In this document: positions 53,029 through 63,716 of the stretch, one piece after another
How positions within the stretch are numbered: the stretch's first letter is position 1
Layout of the letters: every line of letters begins with the position of its first letter
From: Mastigamoeba balamuthi
Taxonomy: Eukaryota; Evosea; Mastigamoebida; Mastigamoebidae
Direction: 5' to 3'
NCBI GenBank assembly: GCA_902651635.1
Contig: CACRSC010000059.1
Location: 169,805 to 233,804, forward strand
Length of the DNA: 64,000 nt
Notes under the pieces: model-generated
The model's input: only the letters and a program-made list of their open reading frames with translations
Databases searched by the model: none
Told to the model about the DNA's origin: nothing
Program-made: the position numbers and the translations under genes

Positions 53029-54567
53029 GACGCTCGCTGCGAGCGAGGCGTGGGCTGCCGTGGGGCCCGATCGAAGGGTCCGAATAAGTAGGTGCCCAGC
53101 TATGTTCTGTATCCCCGAATCGTGTCACCCGGACTGTGTCGCCTGTTGCTGTTCTGGCTGGATCCCTTTTGTTTGTTTATCTGATATGTTTCCTGGTGTG
53201 GGGCTTCAGGGCACCCCACCCGAGGTCTACAGCTGCTAGTCCTTCTCCTTTCCCGCCGGGCATCTCATCTGGGCTGCTGAGCAATAGCACAGGGATGCGG
53301 GCTGTGCCACAGCAGGCTGGTGCCATACCTTATCTATGGCTTTCTGTGGCCACCACTGGTGCGGTCATTCTAATTTGTGCTGTGGATAGAAGTAGCCATC
53401 AGGTGTCATGCTTGCCAGGCATTCCAACCAGGTGTGCACACAGGCTCCAGGCTCTTGTAAGCAGATCTATGAAAAGAATAGTTCATCCTTGAACTTCATG
53501 GTTGTGGGGGTGAATGGCCTAGCTGCCACCAAGGGTGAGGGCCTTTTGATAATGCTTCAGACTGCTAACCTGAAGGAGGTGGATGCCCTTCCGAGCTGAC
53601 ACATCATCAAGAGCCTTATCCTTTCCACTGTGCTCATCATTATCAAAAAGTGAGATGTGATTTCCATTCTGTTCCTTCTTGGAAGTTCTGCCATTCCATT
53701 AGATCAAGGCTTGCATCATTGCATGCTCACCAGAGGGCTCAGTGCTAACAGTGACCTAGCAACTTGATGACTGGTCCAAAAACAGACCACCTCATTTCTT
53801 GAATCATACCTCCAGATTGAACAACTGACAGAGGTTGGACACAACTGCCAAGAATCCAAAGACTGTGAGGACTTCGAACATGTAGTTAGTTTATTATATC
53901 TCAGATGAAGTCATTCATTCTGTTATGTTGAGAACAACCTACAGGTTTCATTGGGCTCTGATCAAATGACCTTGTCCTGTTCATCCCTGCATCTGAAGAA
54001 GAAGAAGAACACTTGCTGATATTTGACCTCCAAATAATGCTCAGCAAGTCTGTCACGGATTCTTCCATCAATGTAACTCACGTTAAGTCATTTCTTCGCA
54101 GGTTCTGTAAACTCTTTCCTGACTATTCCAATACTGAAAAATTTCATTATGCACCAGCTTGATCAGTAGTAGATAAACCTCTTACCGGAGGTGATCACAG
54201 TTCTCCTCTGTTCCGCCTTCATCATGATGACTGAGTTCCAGTTTAAGTCTCACTGCCAAGAAGCTCACCTTATACAGGAAGTTGTTTCCAATTCTGTGAA
54301 CCCTCATAAGTGTTTATTCCCAGTATCCACTTTCAAGGTTAAGCACCTGTTGATATCTTACAGATTCCAAACGACTTTTCTACGGAGAAAATCCTGTTGC
54401 CAGAACCAGTGATTAAACTGAAAATAGCATGAAATAAATGTGGAATAAAGTGGAAACAATGTCCAGAAATGTGGAAGGGAATGGAACGGCTTTGTCTTCT
54501 TCACAACACTGGACCACTTTATGGTACCTTGTTTTTTCTTGTTACCGAATAATCAGTGTTCCCTGAT
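53029..54567. other. Gene-poor AT-rich stretch, origin unknown
   Basis: About 1.5 kb of much lower GC than its surroundings. A 118-codon plus-strand frame at 53136-53492 begins with a hydrophobic segment (VAVLAGSLLFVYLICFLVWG), but no homology is seen. Several broken frames follow on the plus strand. The composition resembles the TE island at 3.5-5.7 kb, so an unrecognised transposon remnant is plausible, though no ends or motifs are found. Confidence 0.4.
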
Positions 54568-56438
54568 TTAGTGCAGTGTGCGTGGAAAGAAGTACACAAA
54601 GGGGAAGTTGTTATGCCGGATGTTAATTGGTGCAATAAAGATGAAAAATACACACATGGGAAGTAGCGTGGAACTGAACGTCTCCTGCACCAGTAAGAAC
54701 CAGAACATCACCCCAGGGTAGTCGTCTCCGGTCTCGTATGCATTGCCCACTGCACGCCCCGTGCTGGCTTCCACCCATTTGGGATTCCCGCAGGGGCTTC
54801 TTCTTGAACTGGAGTTGCAGAACCCGGAGCCATCGCACGTGTGCTGTGGGCCACACGAAGATTTGGACTGGATTGAGTTGCTGCAGGGAGTGCCTGCTGC
54901 CGAGTAGGTGACTTGGCAAGAGTCCATTATCCCCGTGCACTGCGAGGCCACGCAGTCGTCGTTGGCACCACACGCAGTCCCTGCGGCATCCAAGCTGCAG
55001 CCATCAGAGCAGCACGCGCCCGTGGAGCACACGCATGGCTGGAAGTCGATGCTGCAGCTGCCCATGTGGATGGTGCCGAACTGCCCCTCCGTGGGGTAGC
55101 GGTACGTGCTAGCCCCGTCGCTGACCTCGAAGTGGTACATGTGGCACGCTCCTGCCCGCTTCTGGGTATGCGAGGCCCACGAGTACCAGTGCGTCCCCGT
55201 CCCAATACGTGTGAGATTGCTACGAGCGCCATCGACGACGACAGTGACGCTGGCGATGCCGGTGCTCAGCCCGATGGCGAAGAACAGCGGGCTGTCGTAG
55301 TAGGCAGCCGTGTGGCCGGCAGTAGCGAGGAGGTGGCCGGACCACCTGAGGGCGCTGGGGCTCGCGGACGAGCAGGACTCGCACTCTGCAGTGAGCACGC
55401 ACGACAGCGAGTAGGCGTTGAGGTGCGCGCCGTCGGAGCTCGCTGTACCCGCGCAGGACAGCTCGCCTGCAGGAGCGCTGTTAAGGTTCAGAGGGCCGCT
55501 GTACAGAGTCCCCCAGAGCTCCCGGCCGCTCCTCCACGGTGACTGGCACGCGATGTCCGCTGTGCAGCGCACGGGTTGAGTCTCAGGAGGTTGCTGGGCT
55601 GCCGGGGAGGCGGGAGCGGGCGCACTGACGGCGAGGGCAGGGCCCTCGAGCAGGGAAAAGTAGGGAGGAGTGAAGTAGCGAGCGAAGCTGAGCTCCCGGA
55701 CGCCGGCAGTCGCCGTGGACTCGGCCAGGTGGCTGCCCCACCGCACCGTGTTGGCCGTGCCGTCGCAGGAGCTCGTCTGCGAGGCCATGTCCGAGGCGGC
55801 CATCCCCGTGCCCGCCGCGCCCAGGCAGTTGCGGAACCTATGATAGCACGGAGCGTTGATATTTCTCAGCAATCTATCGGGAGATTTGTCTCTCGCCGTG
55901 TACCCCGGAGGTGGAGGGGGAAGTGTGCGCGACCCGCCTGAGAGCAGAACACCCCCCCCCCCCAGCCAAGCGTACACCAAGCCCACACCACAAACGGTTG
56001 CCCCCCAGCAACCCATCGCCAGAATCGTGAATACCCGCTACTACGAGTCAGCAGAACCGCCCGGAACGCAGAACCCCCCAAACGGGAATAAATGGCCCAA
56101 TGGGCTCCCACGCGAGGAGGGCCAGCGGACCTGTCGAGGGCGTGGGCACGGGCGGCACGGAGGGTGTTGAGGCCCATGGGGACCGCAGGGAGCGAGGCAG
56201 GGGACCCGCAGGGGGCGGCAGCGTCGGCGTAGCCCGAGAGGGCCGCGAACGAGTGCTGGCAGCTGCGGGCAGCCCCGTAGCTCTCGCGCAGCAGCGACAG
56301 CCAGAACGTGGCCCCGCGCTCGAACCACGTGGGCACGCTCCCAGCGTCGGGCCACGCAGCGGGGGCCACCCACTCGGCCACGCTGAGCCCCGCCAGCAGC
56401 AGCACGAGGGCGTGCGGACGCAGAGCGTGTGGGGCCAT
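54568..56438 (-). CDS. Secreted or membrane-bound Cys-rich protein with disintegrin-like segment
   Basis: Exon 1, 56438-56131, and exon 2, 55837-54568, give 525 residues. A signal peptide (RPHALVLLLAGLSVAEW) follows the start; an upstream in-frame ATG at 56456 would only lengthen it. Residues 30-300 are a secreted-looking domain with N-glycosylation (SNLT). Residues 320-450 are Cys-rich and disintegrin-like (CSIDFQPCVCSTGACCSDGC, AAGTACGANDDCVASQC, AAGTPCSNSIQSKSSCGPQH). The final 45 residues are hydrophobic (VMFWFLLVQ...LPMCVFFIFIAPINI) and could be a membrane anchor or read-through beyond a missed splice. It lies at the head of the GPI-type Cys-rich array, on the same strand. Surface adhesion or prey interaction is a guess. 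Confidence 0.65.
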
Positions 56439-56867
56439 CGGTGGGGGACTAGTCATGTCACGAAGTCGTAGGAATAATATTCCTAGTGCAGAGTCTCGCT
56501 CGACCGACCAGTGCCACCTGCTGTTCTGTGCATGGGGGGTGGTGTGGCCCCCCCCTTGTGAGCCCCGTGGCGGGTGGGGCTGGTGACGTGCGGCCGCCAC
56601 ACCGTGATGTCAGAACTTGCCGAGCGGAAAATGAGAAGAATGAAAGAAATGCCACTTGGGCAAGCGGAGACGCAGTGCCCACACTGTGCTGTGCGCGTGC
56701 GGGGGCCATCGATGGTAGCATGGTAGCCCCCACGGCGAGCCCCGTGGCTGGTAGGACGGTGCCGTGTGGCCACACCCCGTGGTGTCAGGAATTGCCGAGC
56801 TCGTATGTGAAAAAATGGAGCACCAATTTGGGATGACGAGGGAGCCGAGTTGGTTTTGTTGACCACC
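56439..56867. repeat. Intergenic region with a direct repeat of about 110 bp
   Basis: Two diverged copies at about 56525-56635 and 56700-56810. Each has GAGCCCCGTGGC, a following GTGC-G-GGCC-CCACAC segment, then GATGTCAGAACTTGCCGAGC in the first and GGTGTCAGGAATTGCCGAGC in the second. No gene. Confidence 0.6.
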
Positions 56868-57985
56868 TCAGAGGGGCTGGGCGAAGGAGAGGGCCACCAG
56901 CACCGCAGCAGGCAGTGCAACGCGGTTCGCAGAGCCCGAGTCCCCCATCCACATGTAGTAGGCCTCGGCCTTAGCGTTGTCCATCAACGCCTTGATCCAG
57001 AGGTCCTCGCAGGCGCCCCACCCCTTCGTGTCCTCGCACTTGGAGATCGTGTAGTCGGGCATGGTCCACTTCCTCTTGCAGAACCACCCCTTGTTCTTCA
57101 CGTCGCACTCGCAGCTGTACGCTCCTGGCCTGCCAGCCGTCTCGCAGTCGCTGTCGCCCTTGCACGGTATGTGCATCTCCGGAGGCGGCTCCAGGCAGAC
57201 CCCGAGGCTGTACTCCTTGGCTGCAAACCCGACGCTGTTCAGTGCGATATGTGGCGGGGACAGGGCAGAGCGATGTACGCACAGCAGAGGCCCAGGGCGC
57301 AGTCGGTGTTGCTGGTGCAGGGGCCCCCCACGGGCTGCACGTAGGGGTCGATGCAGAAGTGGGCGTCGGTGCACTGCTTGGCCCGGCACTCCTCGCTGTC
57401 TGTGCACGCCGTCCCGTTGGGCTTGGGCACCGTGCAGACGCTCTCGCGGCACACGAGACCCGGCGAGCAATCGTCTCTGATCGGGTTTCAGTTTCGAATT
57501 CAGTTTTCGGTATCAAAAAGGGAGGGAAGTTAAAAAACTAAGTCAGAAACGCACAGGTTGCCACGGCTGTGGCACGCGGAGCCAATAGTCTTGTAGTCAG
57601 GGACGCCGCAGACGCCATTCTTGCAGTAGTTGGACATGCAGGTGTAGTCGGTCGTGCAGGACTCGCCCAGCCTGACCCACTTGAGCTTGCAGCGGTTCTT
57701 CTCGCAGTAGCCGTCCTCCCAGTGCCTCGCGCACTGCTCCGACGCCGTGCAGTTGCCGCCTGTCGCAACCAGGGGCGCGCACCTCCAGTCCGAGACGGAG
57801 GCGCTCTGGTTGTTGCAGTAACTCGTGAGGGGGTCGCAGACGTAGAGGCCGTCTGCCCCGTGGCCGCAGAACTCTCCGACGTCTGCGTGGCGCTTCTGGT
57901 CGCACGTCGACGCGTGTGCCGCGCAGCCCAGCAGCAGCAGCGCGGTGATTACGGACGACGGTGTCAGCTGTGTCATGCGTGGCAT
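56868..57985 (-). CDS. GPI-type secreted Cys-rich protein, unit 1
   Basis: Exons 57985-57555, 57476-57283 and 57220-56868 give 325 residues (or 322 from the second Met). A signal peptide (SSVITALLLLGCAAHAS) starts it. The mature part is a chain of Cys-rich modules of the dickkopf/EB-like spacing: CDQKRHADVGEFCGHGADGL, CNNQSASVSDWRC, GGNCTASEQCARHWEDGYC, GESCTTDYTCMSNYCKNGVC. Exon 2 adds LVCRESVCTVPKPNGTAC and DPYVQPVGGPC. Exon 3 adds CLEPPPEMHIPCKGDSDCE and CECDVKNKGWFCKRKW. The C-terminus is a small-residue site followed by a hydrophobic tail (RVALPAAVLVALSFAQPL) without cytosolic residues, as in GPI anchors. N-glycosylation sites NQS and NCT are present. Two paralogs and two decayed units follow upstream. 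Surface coat or receptor decoy are possibilities; ligand unknown. Confidence 0.75.
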
Positions 57986-58104
57986 GTGTGCTCTGTGGCA
58001 GAGCTTATTATTGATTGTGCGGAGAGATTAATTTCGGTTGCAGTGCGTTGCCCCATCAGGCATTTGGGAACTCATTTTCCTATTCAACCCATGAAGGAAC
58101 TGTA

Positions 58105-58300
58105 GGAAAATCACACAACAGATGCCCTGGGTGTAGCAGACGTCGCGGGTGCAGGGCACCAGGGCGGGCGCTCATGCCACTGAGCTGGTTTCTGTTTCGA
58201 AGTCACTTTTCCCTTTTCGACAGTTCAGGGCAATTTGCACAATGCACAGGTTGCCGTCGCTGGACAAGCAACGGGGGGGACTCGGTGGAACCTCCCACCT
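58105..58300 (-). pseudogene. Decayed Cys-rich unit a
   Basis: Between units 1 and 2. Retains the end of exon 2 (CAACAGATGCCCTGGGTGTA, aligned to CAGCAGATGCCC in the intact units), the intron segment TTTCGAAGTCACTTTTCCC and the end of exon 1 (GCACAGGTTGCCGTCGCTGG). The rest is lost. Confidence 0.65.
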
Positions 58301-58353
58301 CTTCTGCTCTTGCAGCGGCAACACTGGTCTACTGTATGCATTTCAGGATTTAC

Positions 58354-59462
58354 TCAGAGGAACTGAGCGAAGGAGAGGACCGCAAGCACTGCAGCTGGAA
58401 GTGCAACGCGGTTCGCAGGGCTTGAGTCCCCCATCCACATGTAGTACGCCTCCGCCTTCACTGTATCGGACATGTACTTGATGTAGATGTCCTCGCAGGC
58501 TGCATCTCCCTTGGCATACCCGCACTTGCCCACGGTGTAGTCGGGCATGGTCCACTTCCTCTTGCAGAACCACCCCTTGTTCTTCACGTCGCACTCGCAG
58601 CTGTACGCGCCCGGCCTGCCAGCCGTCTCGCAGTCGCTGTCGCTCTTGCACGGTATGTGCATCTCCGGAGGCGGCTCCTGGCAGACCCCGAGGCTGAAAT
58701 CCCCGGCTGCACGCAGGAGGACCATTAGCATATGTGGCAGAGGGCTCAGAGAATTGGGACAACGGACAGCAGATGCCCAGGGCACAGTAGACATCTCGGT
58801 AGCAGGGGGCCCCCACGGGCTGGACATATTCGTCGAGACACATGTGTGCGTAGCATTGCCCAGAGAGGCACTCGTCGTCACGGGTGCACGCAGTCCCGTT
58901 GGGCTTCGCCACGGTGCAGATATCCTTGTCGCACACCAGCCCGGTCGCGCACATGTTGCTGAGCAGGTTTCAATTCCGTTTTCAGTTATCCGATTTCACT
59001 TAGTGGGGAGGAAAAAAACGAAGTCGAAACGCACCGGGAGTCTCTGCTGGAGCACGCGGAGCCCACGGTCTTGTAGTCGGGGATGGAGCAGACGCCGTTC
59101 TTGCAGACGCCCGACAGGCACATCTCGCTGTTGTTGCAGGACTCGCCCAGGTGGAACCAGGCGAACATGCAGCGGTGCTGCTCGCTGCAGTACGCGCCCT
59201 CCCAGTGCCTCTGGCACTGCCGCGACGCCGTGCAGTCGCCTCCGGGTGCCACCAGCGCCACGCACCTCCAGTCCGAGACGGAGGCGCTCTGGTTGTTGCA
59301 GTAGCTCGTCGTGGGGTCGCAGACATAGAGGCCGTCGTGGCCCAGCCCGCAGAACTCGCCGACGTCTGCGTGGCGCTTCTGGTCGCACGTCGACGCGTGT
59401 GCCGCACAGCCCAGCAGCAGTAGCAGAGCGGCGATAACAGAAGATGGTGGCAGCTGTGTCAT
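58354..59462 (-). CDS. GPI-type secreted Cys-rich protein, unit 2
   Basis: Exons 59462-59035, 58958-58768 and 58706-58354 give 323 residues with the same module order as unit 1: signal peptide MTQLPPSSVIAALLLLLGCA, then CDQKRHADVGEFCGLGHDGL, CNNQSASVSDWRCVALVAPG, CNNSEMCLSGVCKNGVC, LVCDKDICTVAKPNGTAC, DEYVQPVGAPCYRDVYC, EPPPEMHIPCKSDSDCE, and the tail NRVALPAAVLAVLSFAQFL for GPI anchoring. Donors GTGCGT and GTCCGT; introns in phase 2 and 1 as in the other units. Exon 3 is almost invariant between units (the CECDVKNKGWFCKRKWTMPD block is identical), whereas exon 1 differs most around residues 75-125. This suggests gene conversion or constraint at the 3' end. Confidence 0.78.
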
Positions 59463-59589
59463 GCGGGGCTTGTGTGCTCTGTCTGTGGCAGAGTTTATTT
59501 GCGTTTTTGATTATTTGTGTGGAGTGCAGCGAGTTAGTTGCCCCTATCTGACATTTGGGAACTCTTTTTCCCTGTTCAAAACATGAAGG

Positions 59590-59975
59590 AACTGTTCGAA
59601 ATGACTCTGTAGATGCTCTGACGCACATGACGTCACGATCTCAGGGCACCAGCCCCAGGGCGCACATCCCTTTGATCTGGCATCTGTTTCGAATTCGCTT
59701 TTCCATTTTCCGATTGTTCAGGGTTGAACGAAACAAAGTCAAAACGCACCAGTTGCGTCGCTGGTTGAGCACAGATCCCAGGGTCTTGTAGTCAGAAGCG
59801 GCACATCCTCTCCGCCGTCAAGGGGCCGCCGAAAAGGCGCATCTTATCGGTGTTGTAGGACTCGCCAGCCGGCATTCGGAGATCATGCAATGAGCGTTTC
59901 CCCCATGCCTCAGGCACTGCTGTTTCAAGAACAGGCGCCTCCGGACGCCACCTGTGTCACACCTTCAAAGAGGAA
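59590..59975 (-). pseudogene. Decayed Cys-rich unit b
   Basis: Between units 2 and 3. Keeps an exon 2 end (GTAGATGCTCTGACGCACAT), the intron (CATTTTCCGATTGTTCAGGG), and the exon 1 end with CCCAGGGTCTTGTAGTCAGA and TGTAGGACTCGCCAGCCGG. Frames are lost. Confidence 0.65.
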
Positions 59976-60062
59976 GGAAACTTAGCGTGGAATGCTGTTA
60001 CATCGGACACAAGCAGTTGAACGGTGGCAGAATTGGTCAACTTGGTGCATTGTAGGATTAAC

Positions 60063-61173
60063 TCAGAGGAACTGAGCAAAGGAGAGGGCCACCAGCACTG
60101 CAGCTGGGAGTGCAACGCGGACCGCAGAGCTCGAGTCCCCCATCCACATGTAGTACGCCTGCGTCTTCGCATCCTCAGCCAAGCCCTTCAGGTTGAGGTC
60201 CTCGCAGGCCGCTTCTCCCTTGGCATTCTCGCACTTGCCCACGGTGTAGTCGGGCATGGTCCACTTCCTCTTGCAGAACCACCCCTTGTTCTTCACGTCG
60301 CACTCGCAGCTGTACGCGCCTGGCCTGCCAGCCGTCTCGCAGTCGCTGTCGCCCTTGCACGGTATGTGCATCTCCGGAGGCGGCTCCAGGCAGACCCCGA
60401 GTCTGAAAAACGCGGCTGCATGTCGTGCGAGGACCATTTAGCACTTGGCGGCTGCGGGTTCAGTGAGTGGAGGAACGCACAGCAGATGCCCTCGGCGCAG
60501 TAGATATTTCGGTAGCAGGGGGCCCCCACGGGCTGGACATACTCGTCGAGGCACATGTGCCCGTAGCACTGCATGGAAAGGCACTGGCTGTCGCGGGTGC
60601 ACGCAGTCCCGTTGGGCAGGGGCACCGTGCAGATATCCTTGTCGCACACCAGCCCCGTAGCGCAAATGCCTCTGAGCAGATTTCAATTCCGTTTTCAGTT
60701 ATCCGATTCACTTAATTGGGGGGGGGAAACGAAGTCGAAACGCACAGGGAGCCGTCGTCGGAGCACGCGGAGCCCACGGTCTTGTAGTCGGGGGCGGAAC
60801 AGACGCCGTTCTTGCAGGCGCCCGACAGGCACATCTTGCTGTTGTTGCAGGACTCGCCCAGGTGGAACCAGGCGAACATGCAGCGGTGCTGCTCGCTGCA
60901 GTACGCGTCCTCCCAGTGCCTCGCGCACTGCTCCGACGCCGTGCAGTCGCCCCCGGGTGCCACCAGCGCCACGCACCTCCAGTCCGAGACGGAGGCGCTC
61001 TGGTTGTTGCAGTAGCTCGTCGTGGGGTCGCAGACGTAGAGGCCGTCGGCCCCATGGCCGCAGAACTCGCCGACGTCTGCGTGGCGCTTCTGGTCGCACG
61101 TCGACGCGTGGGCAGCGCAGCCCAGCAGCAGCAGCAGCGCGAGGATAACGTACGATGGTGGCAGCTGTGCCAT
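60063..61173 (-). CDS. GPI-type secreted Cys-rich protein, unit 3
   Basis: Exons 61173-60746, 60671-60481 and 60415-60063 give 323 residues. Signal peptide MAQLPPSYVILALLLLLGCA. Module order as in units 1 and 2, with CNNSKMCLSGACKNGVC, LVCDKDICTVPLPNGTAC, QCYGHMCLDEYVQPVGAPC, EPPPEMHIPCKGDSDCE and a GPI-type tail (AVRVALPAAVLVALSFAQFL). It is nearest to unit 2. Exon 2 ends T|GTGCGT in phase 1, which the other two units also support. The upstream flank shares GTTGCCCC..GGCATT..GGAAC with units 1 and 2, so promoters were duplicated with the genes. Confidence 0.78.
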
Positions 61174-61851
61174 GTGGGGCGTGTGTGCTCAACGGCAGAC
61201 CTTGCTTGTGTTTGTTGCCGTTTAAAAAAGTGGTGAGCGATTTCTGAGGCGCCAAGTCGATAGCAGCCCGTTGCCCCGTTATGGCATTCAGGAACAGATG
61301 ACACGAGCGCGAATCTCCTCGGTTATTTGAATCTGGTGATGTGCAGTTCCGAGACGATGAACTGCTCAGTGTCCATTTTTGGCTTTTTCATCCGTTTTTT
61401 TCCAGAAAGTGATCGACTGAGCATAAAATCCTTCAAACCGCAGGGGCAGACACCTTCGCGCCCCCATACCCCTTCTTGAGATCTCGAGATCTATGACTGC
61501 CTCGCTGCCGCACAAGGCGCTCGGTCATTAACCGCTGAGGGAAAAAGGAGCAGGCAAAACACCAGGTTTTTCCCGAAGCTACCTCGATAGGATGGGCCGA
61601 CACTTTGGCCGAGTTATCACTGGTAATTTCCGTCTACTGATAGCCAAGGATTCACCACGCCAGGCCTCGAGGCTTTGGATCAGGATTTGTGAATGCTCTG
61701 AAATTCAAAATGGCGTGGCGACTTCATCCAAAATGACCGCAGTTATAATCACCGTGTCCTCGGAGAGCGCTGAAGATTATGATCAATTGCCTCTCGAAGA
61801 TGACAGCACGGATAAAAAACAAAACAACATCGTTTGTTTTTCACAAGCCGC
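61174..61851. other. Intergenic, no gene seen
   Basis: Holds the unit 3 promoter block (about 61255-61305) and the 3' flank of F-box/LRR gene 3. AT-richer than the genes. A plus-strand frame from 61592 runs antisense into the LRR gene and is not considered real. Confidence 0.5.
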
Positions 61852-63716
61852 TCAGAAGAACTCGCCATACACGATGGCTGTGCAGGGGCGCTTCGCATTG
61901 AATCGCTCCGAGAGCACGAGGTGTTTAAACTGGGGATCCAGGAGCAGCGTGTGGACGCAGGGCCCCACGGCCCGCAGTGTCTTGGCGCGGACAGCTGCGC
62001 ACTTGCCGAGGCCCACAGTTGTCGCTCTCGTGGCGCTCTTCAGCACGACGCTGGCGCCCACCGACGTCATCAGCGGTATTTCCACGCGCAGCTCCTCGAG
62101 GCGCCCGCAGACAACGCGCAGCAGCACAGCCCCAGCGTCTGAGGCGCCCTGCAGCCCCAGGTGCAGCACAGAGAGCCCCGCCATACGCTCCATGCAGGGC
62201 ACAACGGCCCCCAGCAGCACGTCGCCCCCGATGCCCAACGGCTTCTTCAGCAGCCTGAGGCTCCGCAGCCCAGCGGCGTTGCCCAGCAGTGCTGCGATGC
62301 CCTGGGCGCTGCACCCACTGCCGCTCTTGACGCTGAGCTCGCGCAGCGTGGCGGCGGGCAGCGCAGCGAGCACAGAGTCGCCCACAGTGACGTTGTGGAG
62401 GTCCAGAGACACGAGGGCCGAGCACGCAGTGCCAGAGACGAGGTCGCCAGTCAGCGCCACGCAGCTTAGTGCGAGTTCACGCAGCGGGGCGCATCTCGAG
62501 AGCTCTTCCAGTGCGTCGGCGTAGGGAATGTGGTACTGTCTGAGCACGCGGAGCACACGCAGGCGAGGCAGCGCGACAATGGCGGAGGCCACGCTGGTGT
62601 CCATGCCGATGCTCTCGACCATCGAGAGCTCCGTCAGCGTGGGCGCGCACCGCGCCAGCCCCGCGCACAACTGCCGTCTGTCCGAGAGCGGACCCGCGAT
62701 GGCGAGCGACTCGAGGGGCGGCCGCAGGAAGGCGGGGACCTCGAGGACTCCGCACGCCCTCGTGATGTCCACGCGGCGCAGCAGAGGGCAGCACTCGGCC
62801 AGCGCTGCGACCCCCGCGGTGGTGGCGGCGTGGCCCAGGCGCAGCGACGTGAGGGCGGGACACGCCCTGGCGATTGCCTCCAGCACGACGCCGCTGGTGT
62901 CGTGGCCCGCGGACTCGGGCCTGCGGACCTCGGCGACCAGCTCCGCGAGGTTCGCCAGGGCGCCCTGGAGCCCTGCGGCCTCGAAGAGGACGAGGAGCTC
63001 TGCGAGGGACAGCGCGTCGCAGGCGAACGACGCCAGGGGCAGAGGGCAGCCGCGCTGCTGCGAGGCCAGCAGACCCTCGAGCAGCCGCGTGCCCACCGAG
63101 CTGTCGCAGCGCCAGACGCGGGCGCTCTTCAGGGCGGGGCCGCACGCGCGGGCCAGGGCGGCGCAGCCCTCGGCGATGCCCGCGTCTTGGAGGAGCGGGT
63201 CGTTGCAGACGAAGCCCTCGAGCTCGATGGCCTGGAGCTGAGGGCACAGCAGCCCCAGATGACAGAGGGCAGCTGAGGTCAGCGAGGGGCAGTCCCGCAG
63301 GGTCAGCGAGCGCAGCGACGGGCCCGCAGCCGTGACAGCGCAGCACAGAGACACGTCGTCGACGTTGACGCCTTGGTAATCGAGTTTTAGGGTAAAAAAC
63401 AATTTAAAAGCAATTCAATTGGTTCTGCCAGAGGAGGGCAGCGTGTACCCGTGAGGCGCACGAGGGCGCCGCGCAGGAACGTCGCTCGCGTGAGGAGCAA
63501 AGCCTGGCGGCTGCAGCGGACCGTGACGTCGGCCCAGAGCTGTGGGGCGCGGCAGAGCGTGCGCAGGCGCGTGCACGTGCGCGAGAGGCAGCAGAGGTCC
63601 CGCGGGCCCAGCAGCGGCGCCACCGCTGCGAACACCCGCGCATCAGGGGTCTCCCCGTGCCCCTCAGAGGAGCGGGGACACTGCGTGACGGTGCTGCTGC
63701 CGCCGCTGGTGTGCAT
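61852..63716 (-). CDS. F-box/LRR protein 3
   Basis: Exon 1, 63716-63449, and exon 2, 63371-61852, give 595 residues. Exon 1 contains the F-box (VFAAVAPLLGPRDLCCLSRT, CTRLRTLCRAPQLWADVTVR) and ends VRLTG. Exon 2 starts GVNVDDVSLCCAVTAAGPSL and carries Leu-rich repeats (LRSLTLRDCPSLTSAALCHL, LTSLRLGHAATTAGVAALAE, LRVLRVLRQYHIPYADALEE, LRELALSCVALTGDLVSG, LVSLDLHNVTVGDSVLAALP, LSVLHLGLQGASDAGAVLLR), ending VYGEFF. Likely SCF ubiquitin-ligase receptor. The exon 1/2 split is at the same place as in genes 1 and 2, so all three are paralogs. The relics at 7-9 kb derive from this subtype. Donor GTACAC. Confidence 0.85.

Noticed and set aside
53136-53492. 118-codon frame with a hydrophobic start
   Set aside because: Sits in low-GC DNA with no homology, no introns and broken frames around it. 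Kept only as a note on the gene-poor stretch.
61592-62524. 310-codon plus-strand frame
   Set aside because: Mostly antisense to F-box/LRR gene 3; its first third has no recognisable content.
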